A stretch of DNA of 64,000 nt from Ructibacterium sp965146665 (GCA_965146665.1 CBCTHE010000001.1:124001-188000); one strand, 5' to 3'; positions 25,284 to 33,793 are shown, numbered from the stretch's first letter. Notes: generated by a model from the letters alone, not told the origin. Numbers and translations: made by a program.

Positions 25284-25885
25284 CAGCGTTCCTCCCTGCT
25301 CTTAGCCTTTTTCTCTTTCTCCTGTGCCTTGATTCTGGCAAGGGCTTCCTTTGCCCATTGGGGCGTACATTCGGGCTTGATTTCCCCAAGGACATCGTAC
25401 CTTTCCCATCTGCGATGTTCCCCTGTGGCAAGGCAAGTCCCAAATACCGCCTGCCCTCTGCCGCCAGTCGCACCGTTTCCGCCGTCCGCCAGTACAAGCT
25501 GATAGGCGGGATGCTGATATTCGTACCGCTTCGGCTCGGCATTGATAACCACCACCTTGCCCACGATGCTGCTGTTCCTGTCATCGGGGATACAGTCTTT
25601 CACGGTGAAAATAGTCTTGTCAAAGGGGTATTTTGCAAGCTCGGCTCTGGAAAACTCCACCTGTGCCTGCACTCGGTCAAGGAATACCTGCATGGCTTCC
25701 AGATAATCGTCTGTGCCTACGGCTTGCGCTGCCCACGGAACGCCCAGAGGGTTGTCGTAGGTGCAGTAGCACACCATAAAGGGGTACTGTTCCTTTTTAT
25801 CCACGCCCAGGATGACCTCTTTATCCCCAAGGTGGATGCTGTGTTCCACCTCGTAAGAACCAATCATTCTTTTTTCCTCACTCAT
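25283..25885 (-). CDS. Unknown ICE protein with a domain shared with 26035-26310
   Basis: This 200-residue protein starts with a domain of about 75 residues (IGSYEVEHSIHLGDKEVILGVDKKEQYPFMVCYCTYDNP) that aligns with the N-terminal part of the protein at 26035-26310. The rest holds a FTVKDCIPDD block and a second globular part, with a charged Lys/Glu tail. AAAGGAG precedes the ATG. Its first eight bases overlap the zinc-ribbon ORF, and its stop overlaps the next start as TGATG. The function is unknown. The duplicated domain suggests that this block grew by local gene duplication. Confidence 0.72.
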   Translation of the reverse strand: MSEEKRMIGSYEVEHSIHLGDKEVILGVDKKEQYPFMVCYCTYDNPLGVPWAAQAVGTDDYLEAMQVFLDRVQAQVEFSRAELAKYPFDKTIFTVKDCIPDDRNSSIVGKVVVINAEPKRYEYQHPAYQLVLADGGNGATGGRGQAVFGTCLATGEHRRWERYDVLGEIKPECTPQWAKEALARIKAQEKEKKAKSREER

Positions 25886-26051
25886 TCGGCTGCTCCTTTC
25901 TCTGCTTTTTTTCTCTCTGCTCGTCTAAAATCTTTCGGATACAGACATCGCAGAAAATAATGTGCCTGTCCTTATATCGGGGATAAGGGCAGGTCGTACA
26001 GTCATATTTTTTGGGACTGCTTTCCGCAGCCTTTTTATCGCTCACGGTCAT
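25878..26051 (-). CDS. Small zinc-ribbon-like protein
   Basis: This ORF of 57 residues from ATG 26051 carries two CxxC pairs (DCTTCPYPRYKDRHIIFCDVCIRKIL), a likely zinc-binding knuckle, and a basic C-terminal tail. No strong ribosome site precedes the ATG. It overlaps the 3' end of the upstream gene by 17 bp, so it may depend on re-initiation. An in-frame start at 26120 would run through the upstream gene and is less likely. The CxxC spacing suggests a structural zinc site, and the role is unknown. Confidence 0.6.
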   Translation of the reverse strand: MTVSDKKAAESSPKKYDCTTCPYPRYKDRHIIFCDVCIRKILDEQREKKQRKEQPNE

Positions 26052-26310
26052 CGCCGTTTCTCTGCTTGGGGGCAGGGGGATTGTTGTAGGGCATACGGCT
26101 CTCGGTCTGGTAGCGTTCATTCAGCTTTTCCCGTGCCGCCGACAGCTCGTTGCAGTAATATCCCCAGAAATAATTGTCGCCGCCCTTGCAATACCAACAC
26201 ACATAGGGGTTGGGGGCTTTGGGGTTATGCCCGATGACAAGCTCCGTACTCCCGATAGTACAGCCCTCTATGATTTCATAGCCGCCATTGGAGCGTTTTT
26301 CTTCCTCCAT
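26035..26310 (-). CDS. Small unknown ICE protein (paralogous domain)
   Basis: The start is ATG 26310 (91 residues) with GGAGG seven bases upstream. A TTG further up would overlap that site. The domain GGYEIIEGCTIGSTELVIGHNPKAPNPYVCWYC resembles the N-terminal domain of the protein at 25283-25885, with the same order of a GYE/SYE block, a short beta pair and a Cys/Trp pair. A helical part (ELSAAREKLNERYQ) and a polar tail follow. The function is unknown. Confidence 0.68.
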   Translation of the reverse strand: MEEEKRSNGGYEIIEGCTIGSTELVIGHNPKAPNPYVCWYCKGGDNYFWGYYCNELSAAREKLNERYQTESRMPYNNPPAPKQRNGDDRER

Positions 26311-26324
26311 AATCAGACCTCCGT

Positions 26325-26630
26325 TCAATCGCTTTTTGCATACTTACGGTATGCCTTTTCCCCTCTGGCTCGGAGTTTCTGCATCCGCAGGCTTCCAAGC
26401 AGTTCGGGGTGCTTCTCCTGCAATTTGCGGCGTGTCCTGCCCACGCTCTCAAAGCTCGGCAAGCCCAGATGTCGGTACTGTGACATGACCTCGGCAAAGG
26501 GCATCGCCCCCGTGCCTTTCAGACAGGCGTTGCAGACCGCAAGATAGAGGGTCATGTCATCGTTTCTGGCTTCCTCGTCCTTTTCCAGAATGGCTCTGAC
26601 CTTGCCCTCGATGGTTTTCAGATTGTGCAT
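26325..26630 (-). CDS. Small helical ICE protein, possible DNA-binding
   Basis: This 101-residue helical protein begins MHNLKTIEGKVRAILEKDEEARNDD and includes LYLAVCNACL and a basic C-terminal block (VGRTRRKLQEKHPELL, then RMQKLRARGEKAYRKYAKSD). GGAGG precedes the ATG by six bases. Similar proteins are found in phages and ICEs beside replication or accessory genes, and a DNA-binding role is plausible from the basic C-terminus. It is the first gene after the terminator at 26656-26677, so it probably begins a new transcription unit. Confidence 0.68.
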   Translation of the reverse strand: MHNLKTIEGKVRAILEKDEEARNDDMTLYLAVCNACLKGTGAMPFAEVMSQYRHLGLPSFESVGRTRRKLQEKHPELLGSLRMQKLRARGEKAYRKYAKSD

Positions 26631-26655
26631 AGCGTACCTCCATATATAAGGAAAA

Positions 26656-26677
26656 GGGGCGGCTCGCTCGCCGCCCC
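26656..26677 (-). terminator. Intrinsic terminator of the lipoprotein-adhesin unit
   Basis: GGGGCGGC (26656-26663) and GCCGCCCC (26670-26677) form a perfect 8-bp stem with a six-base loop. On the minus strand the stem is followed by TTTTCCTTATAT. It lies 18 bp after the stop of the 30-residue membrane peptide, so it ends the adhesin transcript. Confidence 0.75.
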
Positions 26678-26694
26678 GTTCCCGTAAGCTCGGA

Positions 26695-26787
26695 TTACTT
26701 ATTCTTCCTGTTTCGGATATTCAGCCAGATTGCCGCACCTGCGATAAACACCACAAGCACGATGGCGATAATGGTTTTCGCATCCAT
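26695..26787 (-). CDS. 30-residue one-span membrane peptide
   Basis: ATG 26787 is preceded by AAGGAGG formed over the stop codon of the adhesin gene. The peptide reads MDAKTIIAIVLVVFIAGAA, a single membrane span, then WLNIRNRKNK, a basic cytoplasmic end. The arrangement (coupled translation after the adhesin, then a terminator) suggests it is a real accessory peptide for the adhesin. It could help membrane insertion or sorting. No homologue comes to mind. Confidence 0.62.
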   Translation of the reverse strand: MDAKTIIAIVLVVFIAGAAIWLNIRNRKNK

Positions 26788-26790
26788 AGC

Positions 26791-29700
26791 TTAGTCCTCC
26801 TTTTTCTTTTTCTTGAAGCCCACAAAGCCCAGAACACCCGCACCGATGGTAAGTGCAGCCGCAAGGCTCACCCAGAGGGCGGCGTTGAAGTCATCGCCTG
26901 TTTTCGGGGTGTCCCTCAGCTCATTGTGCATCTGGACGATGGTGGTCGCTCCCACCTGCACGACAGCCTGCTTGTCGGCGGGCAGGATATAGCCTGCGGA
27001 AGCCTTGTCGTTCACCTCGGAAACGGTGTACTCGCCAATCCTCAGATTTTCAATGAGGATTTCGCCGTTCTTGTCGGTGGTAAAAGTCTGGTCGTAATTC
27101 ACGCCCGTAACACGGAAGGAGAAGCCCTCCACCTTGCCGTCCGAAGATGTCTTGACGATTTTCAAAGAGCCTTTCTGGGCGGTATTGATAAAGCCAACGC
27201 CCGCCTTGTTCTCCACGGTGTAGGTCTTGCCGTTTTCCTCAATAGATACGGCGTAGACATTCTCATCAAGCACAAAGCCTGTCGGGGCGGTCTTTTCACG
27301 GACAAGGTACTTGCCGTAGCGGAGTTCTTTCATCTGGTAGATGCCGCCCGTGGGCTCGGTCATCGTGCCGAGCAGCACATCGTCCTTATCCAGTTTGCCG
27401 TCACCGTTGGTATCAGAGTAGACCTCGAATACCGCACCAGAGAGCTTGTTTTCGGGATAGTCCTCGTCTACCTTTGTCAGCTCGATATTGCCCTTGATGA
27501 AGTAGTTGACAAGCTCAATTTCCACAATCTCGTCCACTTCGCTGATTGTCACGGCGATTTCTTCCTCGGAGAGTACAAAACCTTTCGGGCTTTCGATTTC
27601 ACGGATTACCCATGTGCCGTAAGGGACTTTGGCAAAAGAAAAACTACCGTCCTCTGCGGATACGGTAGTCGCAATCGCTGTTTCCTTGGTAAATTCAGTT
27701 GTTCCAGTCTTGAAGATGCCGATGGTTGCACCGCCCAGAGCCTTTCCGTCCTCATCCGATTTCTTTCCGCTGACAGAGCCGTAAATCAGTTCATTTTCAA
27801 TGGCGTTGCCCTCGTTTGCGGAGATATGGACGGTTGCGGTGTCCTGCCCTGCGTACTCAAAGATAACGGGGTACTTCTGGTCGCTGATGATATAGGCATC
27901 GTTTGTGGAGATTTCCTGCACATAGTAGCTGCCAATCGGCAGGTCGCTCTTGACTGTGCCTTTGCCGTTCTCGTCAAGGGAAACAATCTCAATCAGCCCG
28001 TCAGCGGGGATAACCTCGCCGTCCGCTGCGGTCAAATCCTCGGCGGCATACAGCCCAAAGGTCACATCAAAGATTTCGCCGTTCTTGCCGATGCCGTAGG
28101 CTTCGTCTGTTTCAAGGCTCTTTACAAGGTCGATTTCCACACGCTGACGCTCGTTTACAAAGCCTGTTGCCGTTTCCGTCACGGCGATATTCTGACCTGC
28201 ATACACAAGCTCAACGCCGTGTACTTCCTCGTTCAATACCATGCCATACGGGGCGGTGATTTCCTTGACCTCATATCTGCCAAGGTACAGCTCCTTGGAT
28301 TTCGCCGTGCCGTCCGCACCTGTGGTAACGGTGTCAACAACTTCACCCTTGGATGCTCTCAGCGTACCGTCCAGCGTGTAAATATCCTCTGCGGCGGTAA
28401 TCTCATAGACCGCACCCTCAAGCCCTGCAACGGCAAAAAGCGGATGGTAAAAGCCCTTGTCGCCTGCAACGGAGCTGAAAACCTCGCCCGATTTGGATAC
28501 GGTGACAGTCCCTTTCTGTGCCATGTTGGAGCGTACCACCTCAATGACGGTAATGCCGCTTTCTTCCTCGGAATTTTCCTGCACTACATCAAAATAGACA
28601 GGCTCGGAATTTAAGACATAGCCGTAAGGGGCTTGCACCTCAACGAGAGAATAGCCCGTGCCGTATTCCAAGGTCTGCGGCGTGATAAGCTCGCCGTCTG
28701 CCGTGGTGTAAAAGGTGTCGATGGTGGTTACTTCGGGATAGGTGAAGGTCATGCTTACAAGGTTTCCGCTTGGGTCGTAAATCTGGAAGCCCGCACCTGC
28801 ATACGGAATGGTGTTGCCCGTTTCCGCATCTTTCTTCACGATTTTGATATAGCTCTCAAAGTTGGCGTTGTTGATAAGGTAACGGTAGGTGTTCCCGTCC
28901 TTATTGATGAACACATCAAAGGGCTTCATCAGCTCACGCCCCTCCCATCCAGAGGTCTGCTTCACGGTGTAGATGCCGTAGGGCATATCCTTGGTCTGGG
29001 CGAAGCCGTTTTCATCGCAGGTGAGGATGTCACGCTCGGTTTCCTCGGCGGCTTCATAGCTGCCTGCGGATTTGAGATAGACTTCAAAGGTCGCTCCCGT
29101 TTCGGGTGTTTCAATCTGGGTTTCCCCGTCATCGGTGTGCTTGATAACGGCGATATTGCCCTTGATGACCTGCTCAGTCACATCGTTAGCGGTGCTGTTA
29201 CGCTCCACGGTGTAAAGCTCTGGCTCTGCACCGACCTTGTGAACGGTGGTGTCAAGCAAATATCCCTCGGACGGGCTGATTTCTCGGATAGTCCAGTCGT
29301 AGCCGCAGATATAATACTTGGTGGTGAACTGCCCGTTTTCATCGGTGGTATAGGTGTCAACAAGCTGCCCGTCATTGTAGATGCCGTAGACCGCACCTGC
29401 AAGGGACGCATCGCCCTGTGCCGTGCCTGCCTCATAGTCGCTCTTGGTGACGGTAACATTGAACTTCTTTAAGATGTTGGTAAAGCTGCGGCTCGTGACC
29501 TTTTTCCACTCAATCGGTGCGGTCTGGGAAGCGGGGATGACATAGCGGATGGCGGTATCCACTTCCTCCACGGTGTACGGGGTGCTGCCGCTGATAAGCA
29601 CATTCTGGAACATGGCAACGCCCTGTGCATCGGTTACGGCGTATTCGTCCACGGGCAGACCGCTTAAAGAAGTGCCGTAGAGGTGGAACTTCACGCCCTC

Positions 29701-30984
29701 CACAAGATTGTCCTCGGAAGTCTTGATAATCTTCAAGTCGCCACGCTTCAGCACATTGTTAAAGGTGACGGTAGAGGTGTGACCGCTGACGATAGTTACC
29801 CTCTGGACGCTCTGCGGCTCATAGCGGTCAATACTCTGCTCGGTGACAGTATAAACGCCTGGCATAAGCTGAACATCCACCGTGCCGTCCGCCTTGGTGG
29901 TGACGGTCTGGTTTACGCCGTTTCCAGAGATGTTGAACTTGATGCCAGATACAACGCCGTCCTCGGAAGTCTTTTTGATGTGACCTGTGCCGTAGGTTTC
30001 GGTGTCGATTTTCAGATAGAAATACACGGGGTCGGAAGCTCCAGAAGCCATTGTCTGCTTGCCTACGCATCCCCAGATGAGCATATCATCGCAGCCCGTG
30101 TTGACATTCTTCTGTGCCGTCACCGTCACGGGAGAGGTAATCATCCTGTCGCTCGTAAAGGTGTACTGGTTGCCGTTTCTGGATACGGTGATGCCACTTG
30201 CAGAAAACCTCATATCAGACATAGTGTTGTTGGTGTCCGTAAGGGTAAGGCTGTATTTCTGCGTGTCGGGGTTATATTTGAGAGTATAGGTGCTTGCCCT
30301 GCTCTGGCTTCTTGCCGTAAAGCTCGGAATGGTGTAATGCTGTGCCATCTGGGATAAAATCCAGTTGTAGCAGCTCTCGGCAGGTCTGCCCGCAAGACAG
30401 TCATAGTAAGTGCCTGCTTCAATGCCGTTGGCACTGTGCAGGTCAGAGGGACTTGTCCTTAACTGCTGCTGATATTCCCAGATAATCGTCTGGGTGGCAA
30501 AGGCGTAATCGTCCGCATTTGTTCCCGCAACGGGAGAGGATTTTCCCTCATGCCATCCGTACATCAGAGCCATCATAATGCCGAACTGTGCGTCGGTGGG
30601 CAGGTTTCGGAAATAGGAGCTGTTGTTGCCGTTCTGGGACACATAGCTGTTGCCCGTGTTGAAATCTATGCCAGACTCAATACAGTAAACTTGGTGTGTG
30701 CCGTTCCCGTCATTCATCAGATATTTCCTTTTAGCGGTTCCTCCAGTGATTGATTTGGTGGAGATGCCGCCGTTGCTGTCATAAACAATAACAGAATAGG
30801 GAGATTTGCTGTAATAGTTCTGCCCGTCCGAGCCGACAAACTTATCGCCAAACGAGGAAGTACAGCTCTTTCCTTCCTCGCTTGTCCATGCAAAGGCACT
30901 CATCGGCAAGGCGGTGACTGCCATCAGCAGGCAGAGCAGGGCGGACAGGACACGCCTGCCGCTTAACTTAAACTTTGTTTTCAT
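26791..30984 (-). CDS. Thioester/CnaB (SpaA-like) surface adhesin with TPKTG sorting signal
   Basis: This 1397-residue surface protein has a signal peptide (about residues 1-32). Its N-terminal thioester-type domain has the likely Cys101 (VYCIESG) and Gln165 (FATQTIIWEYQ) cross-linking pair. About ten or more CnaB/SpaA-type repeats follow from residue 330, each with an E-box-like turn such as EITAPYGMVL, EIESPKGFVL or EKTAPTGFVL; these usually carry intramolecular isopeptide bonds. The C-terminus has TPKTG (1359-1363), a hydrophobic segment and a KKKKK tail. The motif fits the (S/N/P)PxTG type cut by class B sortases, and srtB is in the same ICE. It may fix donor cells to host or recipient surfaces. 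A terminator lies 35 bp upstream. Confidence 0.9.
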   Translation of the reverse strand: MKTKFKLSGRRVLSALLCLLMAVTALPMSAFAWTSEEGKSCTSSFGDKFVGSDGQNYYSKSPYSVIVYDSNGGISTKSITGGTAKRKYLMNDGNGTHQVYCIESGIDFNTGNSYVSQNGNNSSYFRNLPTDAQFGIMMALMYGWHEGKSSPVAGTNADDYAFATQTIIWEYQQQLRTSPSDLHSANGIEAGTYYDCLAGRPAESCYNWILSQMAQHYTIPSFTARSQSRASTYTLKYNPDTQKYSLTLTDTNNTMSDMRFSASGITVSRNGNQYTFTSDRMITSPVTVTAQKNVNTGCDDMLIWGCVGKQTMASGASDPVYFYLKIDTETYGTGHIKKTSEDGVVSGIKFNISGNGVNQTVTTKADGTVDVQLMPGVYTVTEQSIDRYEPQSVQRVTIVSGHTSTVTFNNVLKRGDLKIIKTSEDNLVEGVKFHLYGTSLSGLPVDEYAVTDAQGVAMFQNVLISGSTPYTVEEVDTAIRYVIPASQTAPIEWKKVTSRSFTNILKKFNVTVTKSDYEAGTAQGDASLAGAVYGIYNDGQLVDTYTTDENGQFTTKYYICGYDWTIREISPSEGYLLDTTVHKVGAEPELYTVERNSTANDVTEQVIKGNIAVIKHTDDGETQIETPETGATFEVYLKSAGSYEAAEETERDILTCDENGFAQTKDMPYGIYTVKQTSGWEGRELMKPFDVFINKDGNTYRYLINNANFESYIKIVKKDAETGNTIPYAGAGFQIYDPSGNLVSMTFTYPEVTTIDTFYTTADGELITPQTLEYGTGYSLVEVQAPYGYVLNSEPVYFDVVQENSEEESGITVIEVVRSNMAQKGTVTVSKSGEVFSSVAGDKGFYHPLFAVAGLEGAVYEITAAEDIYTLDGTLRASKGEVVDTVTTGADGTAKSKELYLGRYEVKEITAPYGMVLNEEVHGVELVYAGQNIAVTETATGFVNERQRVEIDLVKSLETDEAYGIGKNGEIFDVTFGLYAAEDLTAADGEVIPADGLIEIVSLDENGKGTVKSDLPIGSYYVQEISTNDAYIISDQKYPVIFEYAGQDTATVHISANEGNAIENELIYGSVSGKKSDEDGKALGGATIGIFKTGTTEFTKETAIATTVSAEDGSFSFAKVPYGTWVIREIESPKGFVLSEEEIAVTISEVDEIVEIELVNYFIKGNIELTKVDEDYPENKLSGAVFEVYSDTNGDGKLDKDDVLLGTMTEPTGGIYQMKELRYGKYLVREKTAPTGFVLDENVYAVSIEENGKTYTVENKAGVGFINTAQKGSLKIVKTSSDGKVEGFSFRVTGVNYDQTFTTDKNGEILIENLRIGEYTVSEVNDKASAGYILPADKQAVVQVGATTIVQMHNELRDTPKTGDDFNAALWVSLAAALTIGAGVLGFVGFKKKKKED

Positions 30985-31019
30985 AGGCTGAAAAACCGTC
31001 CTTTCTTGATTTTGGGCAT

Positions 31020-31052
31020 AAAAAAATCCCCCTGTCGGTTAAAACAGAGGGA
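31020..31052 (-). terminator. Terminator between lipoprotein and adhesin genes
   Basis: TCCCCCTGT (31027-31035) pairs with ACAGAGGGA (31044-31052) with one mismatch and an eight-base loop. On the minus strand seven T residues follow (31020-31026). The stem ends only 35 bases before the adhesin ATG, leaving no room for another promoter. The adhesin therefore probably depends on readthrough or regulated antitermination. Confidence 0.68.
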
Positions 31053-31077
31053 CATACCCGTTGTTTGGTTTTGGCTG

Positions 31078-31836
31078 TTACGCAAAGAGGAAATATATCA
31101 GATATTCGCCGTTCCCTCTTGCTTCGCAGTAGATGTTAAAATCTGTGATTTCATCCATTCCGTATGAGCCGAGGTTGGCAGCTGTGTGGAATGTGATATA
31201 GCTCTCAAGGCTCTGCTTTAAGGCTTCACCTTGGTTGCTCTGGGATGCCGTAACGGGATTCCACCATGCGGCGTTGTCTGGGGTTAGGGAACTGTCCAGA
31301 CTAAGCCCCATCGACTGCCCGATGCCGATACAGTCTGCCTTGATTGCCGCAATGTCAAACTCATAGTCATAGGCTGTTTTCGGCTTGGCTTCTTCGGCTG
31401 CTGCCGTGGGCTGCGGCGGTGCAGGCGGCGGGGTTTCCGTTGGCGGCTGTTGTGTTTCCTGCGGCACTTGCTGTGCCGCTTGTGGCTGCTCCGTGGGTGT
31501 GGGCGTTGTTTCCGCCGCAGGCTCTTTGCTTTCCGAGGATACGGATGCCGCAGGCTTTGGAGCTTTGGGGGCTTCCTCCGCAATCGGCTGTGATGCCGCC
31601 GTTTCGGGAGCTGCCGTACTTTCGGGGCTTTTCGTTTCCTCTGGGGCTTTGCTCTCCACGGGAGTGTCCGTTTCCTTACTTTCCGAGGATAAAATGCTGT
31701 CCGTGCCTTCCGCTTCGGCTTCTGCTCTGGTTTCCTCTGCAAGCTCATTTATCGTTGTGGGGGCTGTCGAAACAGCAGAGCATCCGCTTACCGTCAGCAC
31801 CAGAAGCATCATTCCTGCAATCATCTGTTTTTTCAT
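31078..31836 (-). CDS. Secreted lipoprotein with long Pro/Ala/Glu linker
   Basis: This 252-residue protein has a lipoprotein signal with the lipobox TVSGC (Cys19). A long disordered linker rich in Pro, Ala, Glu, Ser and Thr (about residues 25-150) would reach through the cell wall. A C-terminal domain of about 95 residues (YDYEFDIAAIKADCIGIGQSMGL, then ESYITFHTAANLGSYGMDEI) may be the functional head. AAAGGAGG precedes the ATG and a strong promoter lies 27 bp upstream. It is the first gene of the unit that contains the adhesin. The head domain is common in related ICEs but not assigned. Confidence 0.8.
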   Translation of the reverse strand: MKKQMIAGMMLLVLTVSGCSAVSTAPTTINELAEETRAEAEAEGTDSILSSESKETDTPVESKAPEETKSPESTAAPETAASQPIAEEAPKAPKPAASVSSESKEPAAETTPTPTEQPQAAQQVPQETQQPPTETPPPAPPQPTAAAEEAKPKTAYDYEFDIAAIKADCIGIGQSMGLSLDSSLTPDNAAWWNPVTASQSNQGEALKQSLESYITFHTAANLGSYGMDEITDFNIYCEARGNGEYLIYFLFA

Positions 31837-31862
31837 AAGCCATCGACCTCCTTTGTGGCTTC

Positions 31863-31891
31863 ATTATACGGAAAACCGCTAAAAACCGCAA
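31863..31891 (-). promoter_or_regulatory. Promoter of the lipoprotein-adhesin unit
   Basis: On the minus strand TTGCGG (31886-31891) and TATAAT (31863-31868) are spaced by 17 bp. The -35 region reads TACCTTTGCGG and shares the ACCTTTGC signature with the promoters at 23117 and 34182. Confidence 0.68.
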
Positions 31892-32047
31892 AGGTAGGAA
31901 TTTCAGCCCTAACAGGGATTTGCAGATATTCTTTTTCTCGGATAGTTACTGGCAGTATCAAGGGGGAGAGGTGTGGAGAGGGGGGAAGCCGCTTCCGTGG
32001 CTATCCACCCATGCCGCAAAGGGGCATACCTCGCCCTCGGTGTGCGG

Positions 32048-32992
32048 CTATCTCTCTTGGCTTCGCTGCCGCCTAAGGTGTCGGTTGTAGAACTCCAACG
32101 CCTTGACAACAAAATCCGTTTCCTGCCCTCTGGGGACAGACCTCGGTATGAGCTTGGTTATCCTCTCGTCCTTGAAGGCGGGCTTTTCTTTCTGGTTGGG
32201 CTTTTCCTCCTGCATGATGCTCTGGATAACCTCGTCCGTGAGCTTGCCGTCCTGCATAAACTTTTTCATTTTGATAGCCTGTGCAAGTGACGGCGTGGCA
32301 TCGTTATATTCCATAGCTTCAAGCAGGGTGTACTGCTGTTCCTCGGTAAGATAGGAGATTTCCACCGCAGGACGGAAAGCAATCTGGCGTTCATCTACCA
32401 TTTGCAGGATTTCGGGTACAAGCTCGGTTAGGCGGATAAAGCGGCGTATTTGGTCTTTGCTTTCTCCTACAAGCTCGCCTAATTCTTCATCAGAACGCCC
32501 ACTTTGCAACTTAGTCGCCACTGGCGACGAAGTTAAATCACTTCGCTGTCCCTGTCGTTTCATGGCTTCAAGCCGCATCTTATACGCAAAGGCTTTCTCA
32601 CTCGGCAAAATGGCAGAGCGTTGGAGATTGCTTTCCACCATGACAATAATCGCTTCGTCACGGGTCAGCTCCTTGACCTCGCATTTTAGCGTTTCAAGCC
32701 CTGCAAGCTCGCAAGCCTTTTTTCGCCTGTGACCGCTGATAAGTTCATACCGTCCATCCTCTTTGAGCCGAACAGTAGCAGGGGTCATCACGCCGCTTCG
32801 CTTGATGCTATCGACAAGCTGTTCCATGTCCTCGTCCATTAAAACCTTGAACGGGTGGTCTGGAAACTCGTCAATCTCCGCAAGAGGAATATCCCTTATC
32901 TTGCTGAGTGCGGCTTCTGCACGGCTTTCATCTGTTTCAAAGATGTCATCGTATGCAGTCAGTTCGATTTCTGCTCTTTTGCCTTTCGCCAA
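32048..32992 (-). CDS. parB: ParB-like partition protein (TTG start)
   Basis: The start is set at TTG 32992 (314 residues), with AAGGAGG nine bases upstream; the encoded MAKGKRAEIEL is a natural ParB N-terminus. A reading from ATG 33022 would lack a ribosome site. The N-terminal ParB/Spo0J nuclease-like domain has IPLAEIDEFPDHPF, then ISGHRRKKA (the CTP-binding-type GHRR box). A helix-turn-helix follows (about 150-220). It works with ParA to keep the excised circular ICE, or to regulate its replication. It overlaps parA by 47 bp. Confidence 0.88.
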   Translation of the reverse strand: MAKGKRAEIELTAYDDIFETDESRAEAALSKIRDIPLAEIDEFPDHPFKVLMDEDMEQLVDSIKRSGVMTPATVRLKEDGRYELISGHRRKKACELAGLETLKCEVKELTRDEAIIVMVESNLQRSAILPSEKAFAYKMRLEAMKRQGQRSDLTSSPVATKLQSGRSDEELGELVGESKDQIRRFIRLTELVPEILQMVDERQIAFRPAVEISYLTEEQQYTLLEAMEYNDATPSLAQAIKMKKFMQDGKLTDEVIQSIMQEEKPNQKEKPAFKDERITKLIPRSVPRGQETDFVVKALEFYNRHLRRQRSQER

Positions 32993-33773
32993 GCTCTGCC
33001 ACCTCCTTTCCGAACTGCTCATAAGCTGCGGCTACCTTGCCGCCTTTGTCGTAGGCAAAAATGCTTTTCCCCTCTGCGGTGGCTTCTACGGCACGGATGG
33101 AATGGGGTATCTGGGTATCAAACACCTTGATTTTCTGTCCGTAGGCACTTCTCACCGTGGCGGTGATTTCCTTGGAGATGTTCGTGCGGGGCATTACCAT
33201 CGTCATAAGGATGCCGTCAATCCGCAGAGGGGGATTGATTTGCCGTCTGACCTTAGACACGGAGCGAAGCAACAGCTCTAAGCCTTTGGCAGAAAGATAG
33301 TGGGGCTGCGTAGGGATAACCACGCTGTCAGCCGCCGCCAGTGCGTTGATGGTGAGCATACCAAGGCTCGGCATACAGTCTATTAAACAATAATCATAGT
33401 TCTTTTTGACCTCGTTCACGCAGGTTTTCAGCACACTTTCACGGCTTATGGCGTTAATCAGCCTTACTTCCAAGCCCGACAGTTCAATGTTGGACGGTAA
33501 CAGGTCAACGCCCTCGCCGTGGTGCAGGATGCTTTTCTGAACATCTATGGGATTGTCCTCAATGATGTCCTGCATGATGGTGGAGAGCGTGACAGGTAAA
33601 TCGTCTGGTCTGTTGTAGCCAAGGGACATCGTTAGATTTGCCTGTGCATCAGCATCAATGAGCAGGACTTTCTTGCCCTGCTGTGCCAGACTTACGCCCA
33701 GATTGACCGCCGTGGTGGTTTTGCCGACACCGCCTTTCTGATTGGTTAAAGCGATTACTTTGCAATTTGACAT
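32946..33773 (-). CDS. parA: ParA-like partition ATPase
   Basis: The start is ATG 33773 (275 residues), with AAAGGAGG ten bases upstream. The protein has the deviant Walker A NQKGGVGKTTTAVNL near residue 10, LLIDADAQANLT, and the DCMPSLGMLTINAL block of ParA/Soj ATPases. It partners ParB encoded immediately downstream. The leader holds the bipartite element (33794-33831) and the 13-bp inverted repeat (33837-33881), so the operon is probably tightly controlled, perhaps by ParB or by the ICE regulator. Confidence 0.92.
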   Translation of the reverse strand: MSNCKVIALTNQKGGVGKTTTAVNLGVSLAQQGKKVLLIDADAQANLTMSLGYNRPDDLPVTLSTIMQDIIEDNPIDVQKSILHHGEGVDLLPSNIELSGLEVRLINAISRESVLKTCVNEVKKNYDYCLIDCMPSLGMLTINALAAADSVVIPTQPHYLSAKGLELLLRSVSKVRRQINPPLRIDGILMTMVMPRTNISKEITATVRSAYGQKIKVFDTQIPHSIRAVEATAEGKSIFAYDKGGKVAAAYEQFGKEVAELGERQKSRNRTDCIR

Positions 33774-33793
33774 AGGGTGCGTCCTCCTTTCGC

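Noticed and set aside
26926..28614. 562-codon plus-strand ORF opposite the adhesin
   Set aside because: The repeats of the adhesin gene keep the opposite strand open. The peptide is low quality and repeats with the same period as the CnaB units.
27000..30000. Possible CRISPR or tandem DNA repeat
   Set aside because: The periodicity is protein-level CnaB repetition of about 90 codons with strong divergence. There are no short identical repeats with unique spacers.
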